Shown here: positions 16,850 through 25,019 of the stretch, piece after piece
How positions within the stretch are numbered: position 1 is the first letter of the stretch
Layout: the number at the start of each line of letters is the position of its first letter
Source of the DNA: Candidatus Acetatifactor stercoripullorum
Lineage (GTDB): Bacteria; Bacillota; Clostridia; Lachnospirales; Lachnospiraceae
Length of the DNA: 47,450 nt
Assembly (NCBI GenBank): GCA_019114005.1
Contig: DXGH01000023.1
Coordinates: forward strand, 1-47,450
Direction: 5' to 3'
Notes under the pieces: model-generated
Told to the model about the DNA's origin: nothing
The model's database searches: none
Seen by the model: the letters and a program-made list of their open reading frames with translations, nothing else
Position numbers and translations under genes: made by a program

Positions 16850-18142
16850 TTGAAAAGATACATGGGGATTGGCCCGGCGGTCTGTGTGGGGCTGGCGGCA
16901 CTGCTTCTTGGCGGCTGCACAGGGACGGACACCCAGGGAGCTTCCCAGGGGCTGTCCCGGGGAACGGTCCTGAGCATGGAGAGCACGCCGGTGATAGATT
17001 ACACCCTTCCTCACTTGACGCCCAATATTTTGGTGGACAGCATCGGATATGAGGCGGGAAGGGAAAAGGAGGCTGCCGTAAAGGGGAAGGAGCTTCCGGA
17101 GACCTTTTGGCTGTATGATGCGGAGACGGGAGAGGTAGTCTACCGGGGAACCATTGAAGAGGAAAGCTGCGACCAGGAGCTTGGGCTGTACATGGGATAC
17201 GCGGACTTTAGCGAATACACCGGAGAGGGGACCTATTATCTGGAATGCCAGGGCATTGGAAGGTCCTATTCCTTTTCCATACAGAAGAACTTGTACGGAC
17301 AGCTTTACGAAGAGCTGTCACAGGAAATATTGGCAAGGTGCACGGAAAATACGGCCCAGGTATGGGAGGTTATGGAGCTTTTGACCGCCTGCGAGTGGTA
17401 TCCCCAGCTTTTGACAGATGCAGATGAGAATCAGATACCGGATACGTTAGAGGAAATCGGACTGTGGATACAGACTGTGGAGGAAGCGGAGGCTTTTGAG
17501 GAAAATGATGCGCTCTATGCCGCGCTTCTGGCAAAATTCAGCTACGTTTACCAGAAATATGACCGTACCTTTGCAACCCAGTGCCTGCAGAAGGCCAGCC
17601 AGGTGTTTGAAAAGGCACAGAGCACGCTGCAGAAGGATACGGAAATTTTTTTTGCGCTGACAGAGCTTTTCAGGGCTACGGGGCTTTCTACATACGGAAA
17701 ACAGATTCGGGATTACAGGACTTATTTTGAGAACAACACAAGCTATCTGGAGGAAGAAGAATATCTTTACGGAAGCATGACGTATCTTTCCACCAGGCAG
17801 AAGGTGGACAGAGAGCTGTGCAGCATTTTTATGGAAAAGCTTATGGACCGTGGCGAGGAGATATCGGTGCGCTGTGAGGAAATCATTCATCCGCTGGAGG
17901 CCAGAAACAATGGAGCAGGACAGCTGCTAAATCAGGCCGGACAGTTGTCATGCGCAAACTATGTGCTGAATAATTATCAGTATACAAGTGTAATAGAGAA
18001 ATTCCTTCATTATCTGATGGGAGAAAATTTAGAGTCCGTCTGCTTTTATTCCCCCAAGGAGGCTCAGAGCGGCTATCTGCTTTTGTTCGCACAGCTTGCG
18101 GCTACAGCGGATATCACAGAAGGACAGACGATAGATGAATAG
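16850..18142 (+). CDS. GH9-like lipoprotein with cellulase N-terminal Ig domain, probably catalytically inactive
   Basis: The lipobox LLLGGC (C about 23) marks a surface lipoprotein. Residues about 55-150 resemble the immunoglobulin-like domain that precedes GH9 catalytic domains (ILVDSIGYEAG, FWLYDAETGEVVYRG, GTYYLECQGIGRSYSF). The rest resembles an (alpha/alpha)6 GH9 barrel: NQIPDTLEEIGLWIQTV, YAALLAKFSYVYQKYD and a C-terminal FLHYLMGEN. The family's catalytic DAGD motif and the late Asn-Glu acid are not found, and the segment before IPDTLEE is shortened. It may bind rather than cut glycans. The TTG start at 16850 has AGGAGG six bases upstream. It sits between the amidohydrolase and ddl-murF. 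The assignment is inference from motifs. Confidence 0.65.
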   Translation: MKRYMGIGPAVCVGLAALLLGGCTGTDTQGASQGLSRGTVLSMESTPVIDYTLPHLTPNILVDSIGYEAGREKEAAVKGKELPETFWLYDAETGEVVYRGTIEEESCDQELGLYMGYADFSEYTGEGTYYLECQGIGRSYSFSIQKNLYGQLYEELSQEILARCTENTAQVWEVMELLTACEWYPQLLTDADENQIPDTLEEIGLWIQTVEEAEAFEENDALYAALLAKFSYVYQKYDRTFATQCLQKASQVFEKAQSTLQKDTEIFFALTELFRATGLSTYGKQIRDYRTYFENNTSYLEEEEYLYGSMTYLSTRQKVDRELCSIFMEKLMDRGEEISVRCEEIIHPLEARNNGAGQLLNQAGQLSCANYVLNNYQYTSVIEKFLHYLMGENLESVCFYSPKEAQSGYLLLFAQLAATADITEGQTIDE

Positions 18143-18172
18143 CGCGGATAAACGCAGAAAAGAGGATTGATT

Positions 18173-19201
18173 ATGAAAGTAGTGGTTTTGGCCGGAGGAA
18201 CAAGCACGGAGCGGGATGTATCCCTAAGCTCCGGCAGCATGATTTACAGAGCATTGAAAAAAAACGGACACCAGGCCATATTGCTGGACGTATATCTGGG
18301 ATATGAAGGAAATGTGGACGGCATTTTTGAGCGGGATGAGGACTGGGCGGCCCAGGTGGGGGCCATCTCAGAGAAAAACCCGGATTTGGACGTCATCAGA
18401 GCCATGAGGCCGGACGGAGATAAAAATTTTTTCGGCCCCAATGTCCTTTCTCTGTGCAAAAGCGCGGACGCCGTATTTATGGCGCTGCACGGTGCAAACG
18501 GAGAGGATGGAAAGATACAGGCCTGCTTTGAGCTTATGGGAATTACCTATACGGGAACAGATTTTGTAAGCTCGGCCATTGCTATGGACAAGGGAATCAC
18601 AAAGGACATTTTCCGGGCATATGGTATTCCCACACCAGCGGGCCTGCGGCTTAAAAAGGGGGAGAGGGAGCGGGAGAAAGTGCCCTATCCCTGCATTGTA
18701 AAGGCCTGCTGCGGAGGCTCCAGCGTTGGCGTCTCTATTGCCAGAAACGAAGGAGAGTATGAGAATGCCAAGGAGGAGGCCTTTTTGTATGACAATGAGG
18801 TGATTGTGGAGCAGTACATAGAGGGAAGAGAATTTTCTGTGGGAGTTATGGACGGGAAAGCGCTGCCGGTCATAGAAATCGCGCCAAAGCAGGGATTTTA
18901 TGATTATAAAAATAAGTATCAGGCGGGAAGCACTGTGGAAACCTGTCCTGCCAGGCTTTCCAGGGAAGAGACAGAGAAAATTCAGAGGCTGGCGGAGCTT
19001 GCCTATGAGGCGCTGCGCATGAAAAGCTATGCCCGCATGGATTTTATGAAAAATGACCAGGGAGAATTTTTCTGTCTGGAGGCCAACACCCTTCCGGGCA
19101 TGACTCCCACCTCCCTGCTGCCCCAGGAGGCTGCGGCTGTGGGAATGAGCTTTGAGGAGCTGTGTGAGAAAATCCTGCAGTACGCCGTAACAGATAAATG
19201 A
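18173..19201 (+). CDS. ddl: D-alanine--D-alanine ligase
   Basis: This cytoplasmic ATP-grasp enzyme makes D-Ala-D-Ala for peptidoglycan. It begins MKVVVLAGGTSTERDVSLSSG. It contains HGANGEDGKIQACFE, an ATP-binding VKACCGGSSVGVS loop, EQYIEGREFSVGV, and the metal/ATP segment FFCLEANTLPGMTPTS. At 342 residues it is normal length. ATG 18173 has GAGG (18162-18165) seven bases before it; the in-frame TTG at 18167 is too close. Its stop codon overlaps a potential upstream ATG of murF, so the pair forms a tight ddl-murF operon that makes and then adds the dipeptide. Confidence 0.95.
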   Translation: MKVVVLAGGTSTERDVSLSSGSMIYRALKKNGHQAILLDVYLGYEGNVDGIFERDEDWAAQVGAISEKNPDLDVIRAMRPDGDKNFFGPNVLSLCKSADAVFMALHGANGEDGKIQACFELMGITYTGTDFVSSAIAMDKGITKDIFRAYGIPTPAGLRLKKGEREREKVPYPCIVKACCGGSSVGVSIARNEGEYENAKEEAFLYDNEVIVEQYIEGREFSVGVMDGKALPVIEIAPKQGFYDYKNKYQAGSTVETCPARLSREETEKIQRLAELAYEALRMKSYARMDFMKNDQGEFFCLEANTLPGMTPTSLLPQEAAAVGMSFEELCEKILQYAVTDK

Positions 19202-19212
19202 GAGGTATGGAT

Positions 19213-20712
19213 ATGGAGCTTACCATAGAACAGATTGCAGAGGCCTGTAAGGGCAGACTGGTATGGAAGGGAAATCCCAAAGACCGCCTAAGAACCGTTT
19301 CGTGTGTGACGCTGGACTCACGGCAGATTGCGGAAAACGGAGTGTTTGTGGCCACTGTGGGACAGAGAGTGGACGGCCACAAATTTGTTTCCCAGGTGTT
19401 CGAGAAGGGGGCCTGTCTGGCCATTGTGGAAAAAACCCAGGCGCAGGTGGAAAAAGAGCAGGGAGGCCCTGTGAAAGAGTGGGGCAGCTATCTATTGGTG
19501 GAGGACAGCTTTCAGGCGCTGAAGGATTTGGCGGAATTTTACAGAAGCACGCTGTCCATTCCCATTGTGGGTATCACAGGCAGCGTGGGAAAAACCAGCA
19601 CCAAGGAATTTATTGCAGGAGTGCTGTCTCAAAAGTATTGTGTGCTTAAGACGGAGGGAAACTTTAATAATGAGGTGGGAGTGCCTCTGACATTGCTGCG
19701 CATCCGAAAGGAGCATCAGGCGGCAGTGGTGGAGATGGGCATCAGCGATTTTGGGGAAATGCACCGGTTGAGCAAGATGGTAAGGCCCAATGTATGCGTG
19801 ATTACCAATATCGGCCAGTGCCACCTGGAAAATCTGGGAAGCCGTGACGGCATTTTAAAAGCAAAGTCGGAAATTTTTGATTTTATGGCCGAGGATGCGG
19901 CGGTGTGCTTAAACGGAGAGGATGACAAGCTGAGAGCCATTGCGCAGGTAAAGGGAAAAAAACCGCATTTCTTTGGCCTGGGTAATGAGCCGGGCCAGGA
20001 GGTTTATGCGTCTGACATTGTGAGCAGGGGACTTTGGGGCAGTGATGCCATTTTGTATTTTGCGCAAGGCGCCGCACGATGCGGGGAAGAAAACGGGGAA
20101 GGAGAGGCAGTGGTTTCTTCAATCCCGATACACATTCCTCTGCCGGGAAGGCATATGGTGCTGAACGCTGCGGCAGCAGCCTGTGTGGGACGTATTTTAG
20201 GACTGACGCCAGAGCAGATTGCCAGGGGCATAGAAACGGTGAAGGCAGTCACAGGCAGAAACCATCTCATACGCCTTTCCCATTACACTCTGATTGATGA
20301 CTGCTATAATGCAAATCCTGTATCCATGAAGGCGGCTATTGATCTGCTTGCAATGGCGGATACGGAAAAGACAGCGATTCTGGGAGATATGTTTGAACTG
20401 GGTGAGGATTCCGACGCCTTGCACCGCCAGGTGGGAAGCCAGGCGGCAAGGGCAGGAATCCACAGGATTTTCTGCGTGGGAGAAAATGCCAGACATATGT
20501 ATGAAGGGGCCCTTGGGGCAGCGGATGAAAAACAGACAGTGCTTTACTTTGCTGCCAGACAGGACCTGGAAAGGGCGCTTATGGAAAGCGGAGAAAAAAA
20601 CGGAGAACCCTTGATCCCCTGGGGGGATACGGTGCTGGTGAAGGCCTCTCACGGCATGGAATTTTCAGAGCTGATCAGAAAATGCTTTCTTGTTGATGAA
20701 GTACCGCTCTGA
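19213..20712 (+). CDS. murF: UDP-MurNAc-tripeptide--D-Ala-D-Ala ligase
   Basis: MurF adds D-Ala-D-Ala to UDP-MurNAc-tripeptide, the last cytoplasmic step of Park nucleotide synthesis. The protein shows the Mur ligase ATP loop GSVGKTSTKEF, the metal/carbamate region GNFNNEVGVPLTLL and VEMGISDFGEM, then GRNHL, DDCYNANPVSM and GDMFELG. ATG 19213 gives the typical MELTIEQIAEA start and has AGAGG (19201-19205) seven bases upstream; in-frame ATGs at 19198 and 19207 are alternatives. It follows ddl directly. The last 48 bases overlap the convergent plsC gene. Confidence 0.96.
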   Translation: MELTIEQIAEACKGRLVWKGNPKDRLRTVSCVTLDSRQIAENGVFVATVGQRVDGHKFVSQVFEKGACLAIVEKTQAQVEKEQGGPVKEWGSYLLVEDSFQALKDLAEFYRSTLSIPIVGITGSVGKTSTKEFIAGVLSQKYCVLKTEGNFNNEVGVPLTLLRIRKEHQAAVVEMGISDFGEMHRLSKMVRPNVCVITNIGQCHLENLGSRDGILKAKSEIFDFMAEDAAVCLNGEDDKLRAIAQVKGKKPHFFGLGNEPGQEVYASDIVSRGLWGSDAILYFAQGAARCGEENGEGEAVVSSIPIHIPLPGRHMVLNAAAAACVGRILGLTPEQIARGIETVKAVTGRNHLIRLSHYTLIDDCYNANPVSMKAAIDLLAMADTEKTAILGDMFELGEDSDALHRQVGSQAARAGIHRIFCVGENARHMYEGALGAADEKQTVLYFAARQDLERALMESGEKNGEPLIPWGDTVLVKASHGMEFSELIRKCFLVDEVPL

Positions 20713-21411
20713 GATAATGCCGCTTACGTAGGAGCCAAGCTTTTTCCGGGTTTCCTTGTCCAGCTCATTGATATAGATGGGCCTGCAGTATTCGATGATG
20801 ACTGTGGCAGGCTTTATCTTTGGCATATGATCCTCGAAAATGGCCGCAGAATTTACGATGGACATGGGAACCACGGGAACGTTTCCCTTTTCTGCGATCT
20901 TAAAGCTTCCCTCGTGAAAGGGCAGAAAGGTGTCGGGAACCTTGTTGCGGGTGCCTTCCGGAAAAATGCAGATGGAAATCCCGTTTTTTACCTTTTCCAC
21001 TCCTGCCAGTATGGTCTTTAACCCTTGCTTGATATCGTCCCGGTCCAGAAACAGACAGTGGAGATTACGCATCCAGTTTGTCAGAAGGGGCCATTTGAGC
21101 ATTTCCTTTTTGGCGATGTAGCCTGTGGGCCGGGGAACCCGTACATAGGTCATCACAATATCAAAGTAGCTTCTGTGATTGCCCACGTATAAGACGGCCG
21201 TGTCCTTGGGCACATTTTCCTCGCCCAGAACAATCACCCTGGTGCCGGCCAGGCGCAGAACCTGACGGAAGGCCCAGTTTACGATAGCCAGAGAGCTTTT
21301 GTCCTTGAGAGCCGGGTTAAACCTGCCAATGATCCATTCCGCAATCAGAAGAGGAATGGAGAGAATTAAAAACAGAATGACAAACAGTGCCACTATCAGA
21401 AATCGTATCAT
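20665..21411 (-). CDS. plsC: 1-acylglycerol-3-phosphate acyltransferase
   Basis: PlsC makes phosphatidic acid by acylating lysophosphatidate at the membrane. The 248-residue protein starts with a strongly hydrophobic segment (3-28). It then has the catalytic HX4D motif in GNHRSYFD (H79, D84) and the phosphate-binding FPEGTR (150-155). The gene is on the reverse strand. Its last 48 bases run into the 3' end of murF on the other strand, so the two coding sequences overlap convergently. Upstream, the reverse strand offers a TATGATATACT -10-like region near 21460. Confidence 0.93.
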   Translation of the reverse strand: MIRFLIVALFVILFLILSIPLLIAEWIIGRFNPALKDKSSLAIVNWAFRQVLRLAGTRVIVLGEENVPKDTAVLYVGNHRSYFDIVMTYVRVPRPTGYIAKKEMLKWPLLTNWMRNLHCLFLDRDDIKQGLKTILAGVEKVKNGISICIFPEGTRNKVPDTFLPFHEGSFKIAEKGNVPVVPMSIVNSAAIFEDHMPKIKPATVIIEYCRPIYINELDKETRKKLGSYVSGIISERYFINKKAFSDQL

Positions 21412-21516
21412 AAAAGTACCTTGCCTTTTCCAGTTTCGTTTCCTCCCGAGTATATCATAAAATCCCCGTTCTGTACATAGAATAGAGAAAAACCCAAAAG
21501 CAGGGAATTTGAGAGA

Positions 21517-21924
21517 ATGAGACGGATTTTTTTGGGGCTTTTGATTGCCCTGAACGTGTTGTGCCTGTGTGGATGCACTCTTATGAGCCAGGAGAGAGTC
21601 AAACTGAGAGACTTGGATTTTACAGTTTTAAGTGAGGAAAAAATACCCCAGGAGCTTGCAGAGATTTTGGAGGAGAAAAAAAGCGAGGCCTTTCAGCTGA
21701 CCTACAAGGATGGGGAAGCTCTTTACATATGTATCGGATACGGCCCGCAGGAGACGGGAGGCTACAGCATTGCGGTAAATGATCTGTACCTGACAGATAC
21801 GGCCATCTATGTAAACACCAGTCTGCTGGGCCCGCAGCCGGAGGAAAAGAGCAATAAGACCGTTTCCTATCCTTATATTGTGATTAAGACGGAGTACCTG
21901 GACCAGACCGTAATGTTTGAGTAA
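21517..21924 (+). CDS. PrcB-like small lipoprotein
   Basis: This 135-residue exported lipoprotein has the lipobox LCGC (C about 20) after a short hydrophobic signal. The mature part resembles the PrcB C-terminal domain, with GPQETGGYSIAVNDLYLTD and a later VSYPYIVIK strand, a pattern in proteins named after a protease-complex subunit. The exact role is unknown. It is divergent from plsC and lies 71 bases upstream of pyrC; a promoter candidate between it and pyrC suggests separate control. Confidence 0.7.
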   Translation: MRRIFLGLLIALNVLCLCGCTLMSQERVKLRDLDFTVLSEEKIPQELAEILEEKKSEAFQLTYKDGEALYICIGYGPQETGGYSIAVNDLYLTDTAIYVNTSLLGPQPEEKSNKTVSYPYIVIKTEYLDQTVMFE

Positions 21925-21935
21925 GCTTTCCCTGA

Positions 21936-21964
21936 TTGCCTATTTCCGGAAAACGTGATAAACT
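21936..21964 (+). promoter_or_regulatory. Candidate promoter of the pyr operon
   Basis: TTGCCT (21936-21941) and TAAACT (21959-21964) are spaced by 17 bases. Transcription would start near 21971, 25 bases before pyrC. The leader is too short for a PyrR-type attenuator, and none is visible. Confidence 0.45.
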
Positions 21965-21995
21965 TAGGTGAAATGTGGCAAGGGAGGCACGGATG

Positions 21996-23282
21996 ATGCT
22001 GATCAAAAACGGATATGTGATAGACCCAAAATCAGGTTTAGAGGGCAATTATGACATCCTTACGGAGGGAGACGTCATTGTAAAAATTGCAAAGGAGATT
22101 GAGGCGCCCAAAAAGGGCTGCAGGGTGATAGACGCGGAGGGGCTTTTGGTGGCTCCGGGACTGGTGGATGTGCATGTGCATTTCAGGGAACCTGGCTTTA
22201 CCCAGAAGGAGGATATTTCCACCGGAGCCGCTGCAGCCGCCAGAGGCGGTTTTACTACGGTAGTGCTGATGGCAAATACAAAGCCGACGGTAGATAATGT
22301 GGATACCCTGGAGTATGTGCTGGAAAAGGGAAAAAGGACAGGCATCCATGTCCTGACCTGCGCCAATGTGACTATGGGAATGCAGGGAAAGGAGCTGGTT
22401 CCCATGGAGGAGCTGGCAGGGAGGGGCGCAGCAGGCTTTACGGACGACGGCATGCCTCTTTTGGATGAAGGGCTGGTGCGCCGGGCTATGGAGGAAGCTG
22501 CAAGGCTGGATCTGCCTATAAGCTTTCATGAGGAGGACCCGGGCTATATTGTGAACAATGGCATCAATCAGGGGAAGGTCAGCGCCAATCTGGGGGTGGA
22601 GGGCTCTCCCAGAGAGGCGGAAATTACTATGGTGGAGCGGGACCTTAAGCTGGCTCTGGAAACGAAAGCTGACATCAATATCCAGCATATCAGCACCAAA
22701 GAGGCGGTAGAGCTGGTGCGCCAGGCCAAAAGGAAAGGCTCTCATATCCACGCGGAGGCTGCGCCTCATCATTTTTCCCTGACGGAGGAGGCGGTTTTGG
22801 AGTATGGGGCTTTGGCCAAAATGAATCCTCCTTTGCGGGAGGAGGAGGACAGGCAGGCTATTATCCGGGGGCTGGCAGACGGCACCATTGATCTGATTGC
22901 CACGGATCATGCTCCGCACACTGCCTCGGAAAAGGCAAAACCCATCACGGAGGCCCCAAGCGGCATCATCGGGCTGGAAACGGCGCTGCCTCTGGGCATT
23001 ACAAAGCTTGTGGACGAAGGATACCTTACCATGAAGCAGCTTCTTGCCAAAATGACCTGTAATCCAGCGGCCTTGTATCATTTGCGGGCGGGATATCTGG
23101 CAGAAGGCGGACCTGCGGACTTGGTTCTCATCGACACGGCTGCGGAAACAGTTTTTGAAAAATACGCATCCAAAGCCTCAAACACCCCCTTTACCGGCTG
23201 GCGGCTTAAGGGAAGAGTAAAGGCTACGATCTGCGCAGGCCGGGTGGTGTATGAAGAAAAGGAAAGGAAGGATAGCATATGA
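21996..23282 (+). CDS. pyrC: Dihydroorotase
   Basis: Dihydroorotase closes carbamoyl-aspartate to dihydroorotate in pyrimidine synthesis. The protein has the metal motif DVHVHFREPG, the ARGGFTTVVLMANTKP segment, the bridging region QHISTKEAVELV, HAEAAPHHFSLTEE, and the catalytic ATDHAPHT. This is the type I layout typical of Firmicutes. ATG 21996 has AGGGAGG (21981-21987) eight bases upstream; ATG 21993 and GTG 21975 are also in frame. The stop codon overlaps the start of pyrK, forming pyrC-pyrK-pyrD; pyrB, pyrE and pyrF are not in the window. Confidence 0.95.
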   Translation: MLIKNGYVIDPKSGLEGNYDILTEGDVIVKIAKEIEAPKKGCRVIDAEGLLVAPGLVDVHVHFREPGFTQKEDISTGAAAAARGGFTTVVLMANTKPTVDNVDTLEYVLEKGKRTGIHVLTCANVTMGMQGKELVPMEELAGRGAAGFTDDGMPLLDEGLVRRAMEEAARLDLPISFHEEDPGYIVNNGINQGKVSANLGVEGSPREAEITMVERDLKLALETKADINIQHISTKEAVELVRQAKRKGSHIHAEAAPHHFSLTEEAVLEYGALAKMNPPLREEEDRQAIIRGLADGTIDLIATDHAPHTASEKAKPITEAPSGIIGLETALPLGITKLVDEGYLTMKQLLAKMTCNPAALYHLRAGYLAEGGPADLVLIDTAAETVFEKYASKASNTPFTGWRLKGRVKATICAGRVVYEEKERKDSI

Positions 23283-24049
23283 GGCAAAAGCAGAAGGCGG
23301 CAGTGCTCTCTCAGAGACAGACAGCGCCGGAAATTTACGATATGTGGATTGAGACGGATCTTGCAGGGGAGGCGGGACCGGGGCAGTTTATCTGCATTTA
23401 CCCCAAAAGTGAGAGCACACTGCTTCCAAGGCCCATCAGCATCTGCCAGGTGAACGAGCAAAAGACGGCTATCCGCATTGTTTACCGGATTGCAGGCAAG
23501 GGAACCAGAGAATTTTCCTCCTATAAAGCCGGAGAGGAAATCTTTATACTGGGCCCTCTGGGAAATGGCTTTCCCCTTCAGAAAGGGGAGGGCAAAAGGG
23601 TGCTGCTCATGGGAGGCGGTATCGGAATTCCTCCCATTTTACAGCTGGCCCAGGAGATAAAAGGGGACAAGCAGATTGTTCTTGGGTATCGGGATAACCA
23701 TTTGTTTTTAAAGGAGGATATGGAAAAACTGGGAGCGGTGCAGATTGCCACAGAGGACGGAAGTGTGGGAGTGCAGGGAAATGTTATGGATGCAGTCAGA
23801 CAAAAGGGTCTGGAGGCGGATGTGATTTTTGCCTGCGGGCCCATGCCTATGCTGCGGGCCATAAAGGCATATGCCCAGGAGAAGAACATTCCCGCCTATA
23901 TTTCTCTGGAAGAGCACATGGCCTGCGGCGTGGGCGCCTGTCTGGGCTGTGTGGTGAAAACAAAGGAGATCGACCACCACTCCCATGTGCACAACGCCAG
24001 AATCTGTACAGACGGTCCGGTTTTTGAAGCAGAGGAGGTGGAAATCTGA
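23279..24049 (+). CDS. pyrK: Dihydroorotate dehydrogenase electron-transfer subunit
   Basis: PyrK carries FAD and a [2Fe-2S] cluster and passes electrons from dihydroorotate dehydrogenase 1B to NAD+. The 256-residue protein has a ferredoxin-reductase-like fold with LPRPISI (FAD binding), GGGIGIPPI (NAD binding) and CGPMPML. Four C-terminal cluster cysteines are visible (C216, C221, C224, C243). The ATG overlaps the pyrC stop codon, and its own stop overlaps the pyrD start, indicating translational coupling. Confidence 0.95.
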   Translation: MRQKQKAAVLSQRQTAPEIYDMWIETDLAGEAGPGQFICIYPKSESTLLPRPISICQVNEQKTAIRIVYRIAGKGTREFSSYKAGEEIFILGPLGNGFPLQKGEGKRVLLMGGGIGIPPILQLAQEIKGDKQIVLGYRDNHLFLKEDMEKLGAVQIATEDGSVGVQGNVMDAVRQKGLEADVIFACGPMPMLRAIKAYAQEKNIPAYISLEEHMACGVGACLGCVVKTKEIDHHSHVHNARICTDGPVFEAEEVEI

Positions 24050-24957
24050 TGAAGCTTGAGACAGTGATTGCGGGAGTGACCTTTCAGAATCCTGTTATGA
24101 CAGCCTCTGGAACCTTTGGCTCCGGCATGGAATACTCGGAATTTGTGGATTTAAACCGCCTGGGAGCAGTGGTGACCAAGGGGGTGGCAAATGTTCCCTG
24201 GCCAGGGAATCCTACGCCAAGAGTGGCTGAGGTGTACGGAGGAATGCTGAACGCCATAGGGCTGCAGAATCCCGGCATAGATGTGTTTATGCAAAGGGAT
24301 ATTCCTTTTTTAAAGCAGTATGACACGAAGATCATTGTGAATGTCTGTGGAAAAACCGTGGAGGATTATGTAGAGGTAGTGGAGAGACTGGGTGAGGAAA
24401 GCGCTGTGGCTATGCTGGAAATCAATGTATCCTGCCCCAACGTAAAGGAGGGAGCCATCGCCTTTGGACAAAATGCGGACGCTCTGTATCATATTACCTC
24501 CGAGATCAAAAGACATGCAAAGCAGCCTGTGATGATGAAGCTCAGTCCCAATGTGACGGATATCACGGAGATGGCAAAAGCCGCAGAGGCCGCTGGAGCG
24601 GACGCTCTTTCCTTGATCAATACCATAACCGGCATGAAGATAGATGTGCACAGCCGCAAATTTGCCATTGCCAACAAGACAGGGGGCATGAGCGGACCGG
24701 CCATCAAGCCCATTGCCGTGCGCATGGTATATCAGACGGCAAAGGCCGTGAAGATTCCTATCGTAGGAATGGGAGGCATCGCAAACGGTGAGGACGCCGT
24801 AGAATTTCTGCTGGCCGGTGCAAGCGCCGTAAGCGTGGGAGCCATGAATTTTGTGAATCCCAGTGCAACCATGGAGGTGCTTGAGGGAATTGAAAGCTAT
24901 ATGAAACAGTATCATGTGGAAAACGTGACGGAGCTCATCGGGGCAGTGAAGGAATAG
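24049..24957 (+). CDS. pyrD: Dihydroorotate dehydrogenase 1B, catalytic subunit
   Basis: PyrD oxidises dihydroorotate to orotate using FMN. The catalytic base is the cysteine in INVSCPNVKEG (C129), which defines class 1 enzymes; pairing with PyrK makes this the NAD-dependent 1B form (often pyrDB). Other FMN-site segments are ASGTFGSGMEY, GLQNPGID, MKLSPNVTD, GGMSGPAIKP and GMGGIANGEDA. It is 302 residues, the usual length. It starts at the ATG of a TGATG overlap with pyrK and ends the operon. Confidence 0.96.
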   Translation: MKLETVIAGVTFQNPVMTASGTFGSGMEYSEFVDLNRLGAVVTKGVANVPWPGNPTPRVAEVYGGMLNAIGLQNPGIDVFMQRDIPFLKQYDTKIIVNVCGKTVEDYVEVVERLGEESAVAMLEINVSCPNVKEGAIAFGQNADALYHITSEIKRHAKQPVMMKLSPNVTDITEMAKAAEAAGADALSLINTITGMKIDVHSRKFAIANKTGGMSGPAIKPIAVRMVYQTAKAVKIPIVGMGGIANGEDAVEFLLAGASAVSVGAMNFVNPSATMEVLEGIESYMKQYHVENVTELIGAVKE

Positions 24958-24978
24958 TCATAAATAGAAAAAGGCCTT

Positions 24979-25008
24979 CATATGTATATTTATAGAAGTA
25001 TACATATG
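24979..25008. repeat. Perfect 10-bp inverted repeat before sipL
   Basis: CATATGTATA (24979-24988) and TATACATATG (24999-25008) are perfect arms around a 10-base spacer. The right arm ends in the first G of the sipL ribosome binding site GGAGG. The left arm also resembles a sigma-E -10 element (CATATGTA), with ATA (24960-24962) 16 bases upstream as a possible -35. It could be an operator, an RNA hairpin that hides the ribosome binding site, or part of a sporulation promoter. Confidence 0.45.
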
Positions 25009-25019
25009 GAGGTATTTTT

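Noticed and set aside
22038..23081. 347-residue reverse-strand frame across pyrC
   Set aside because: It is a shadow of the strongly conserved dihydroorotase frame.
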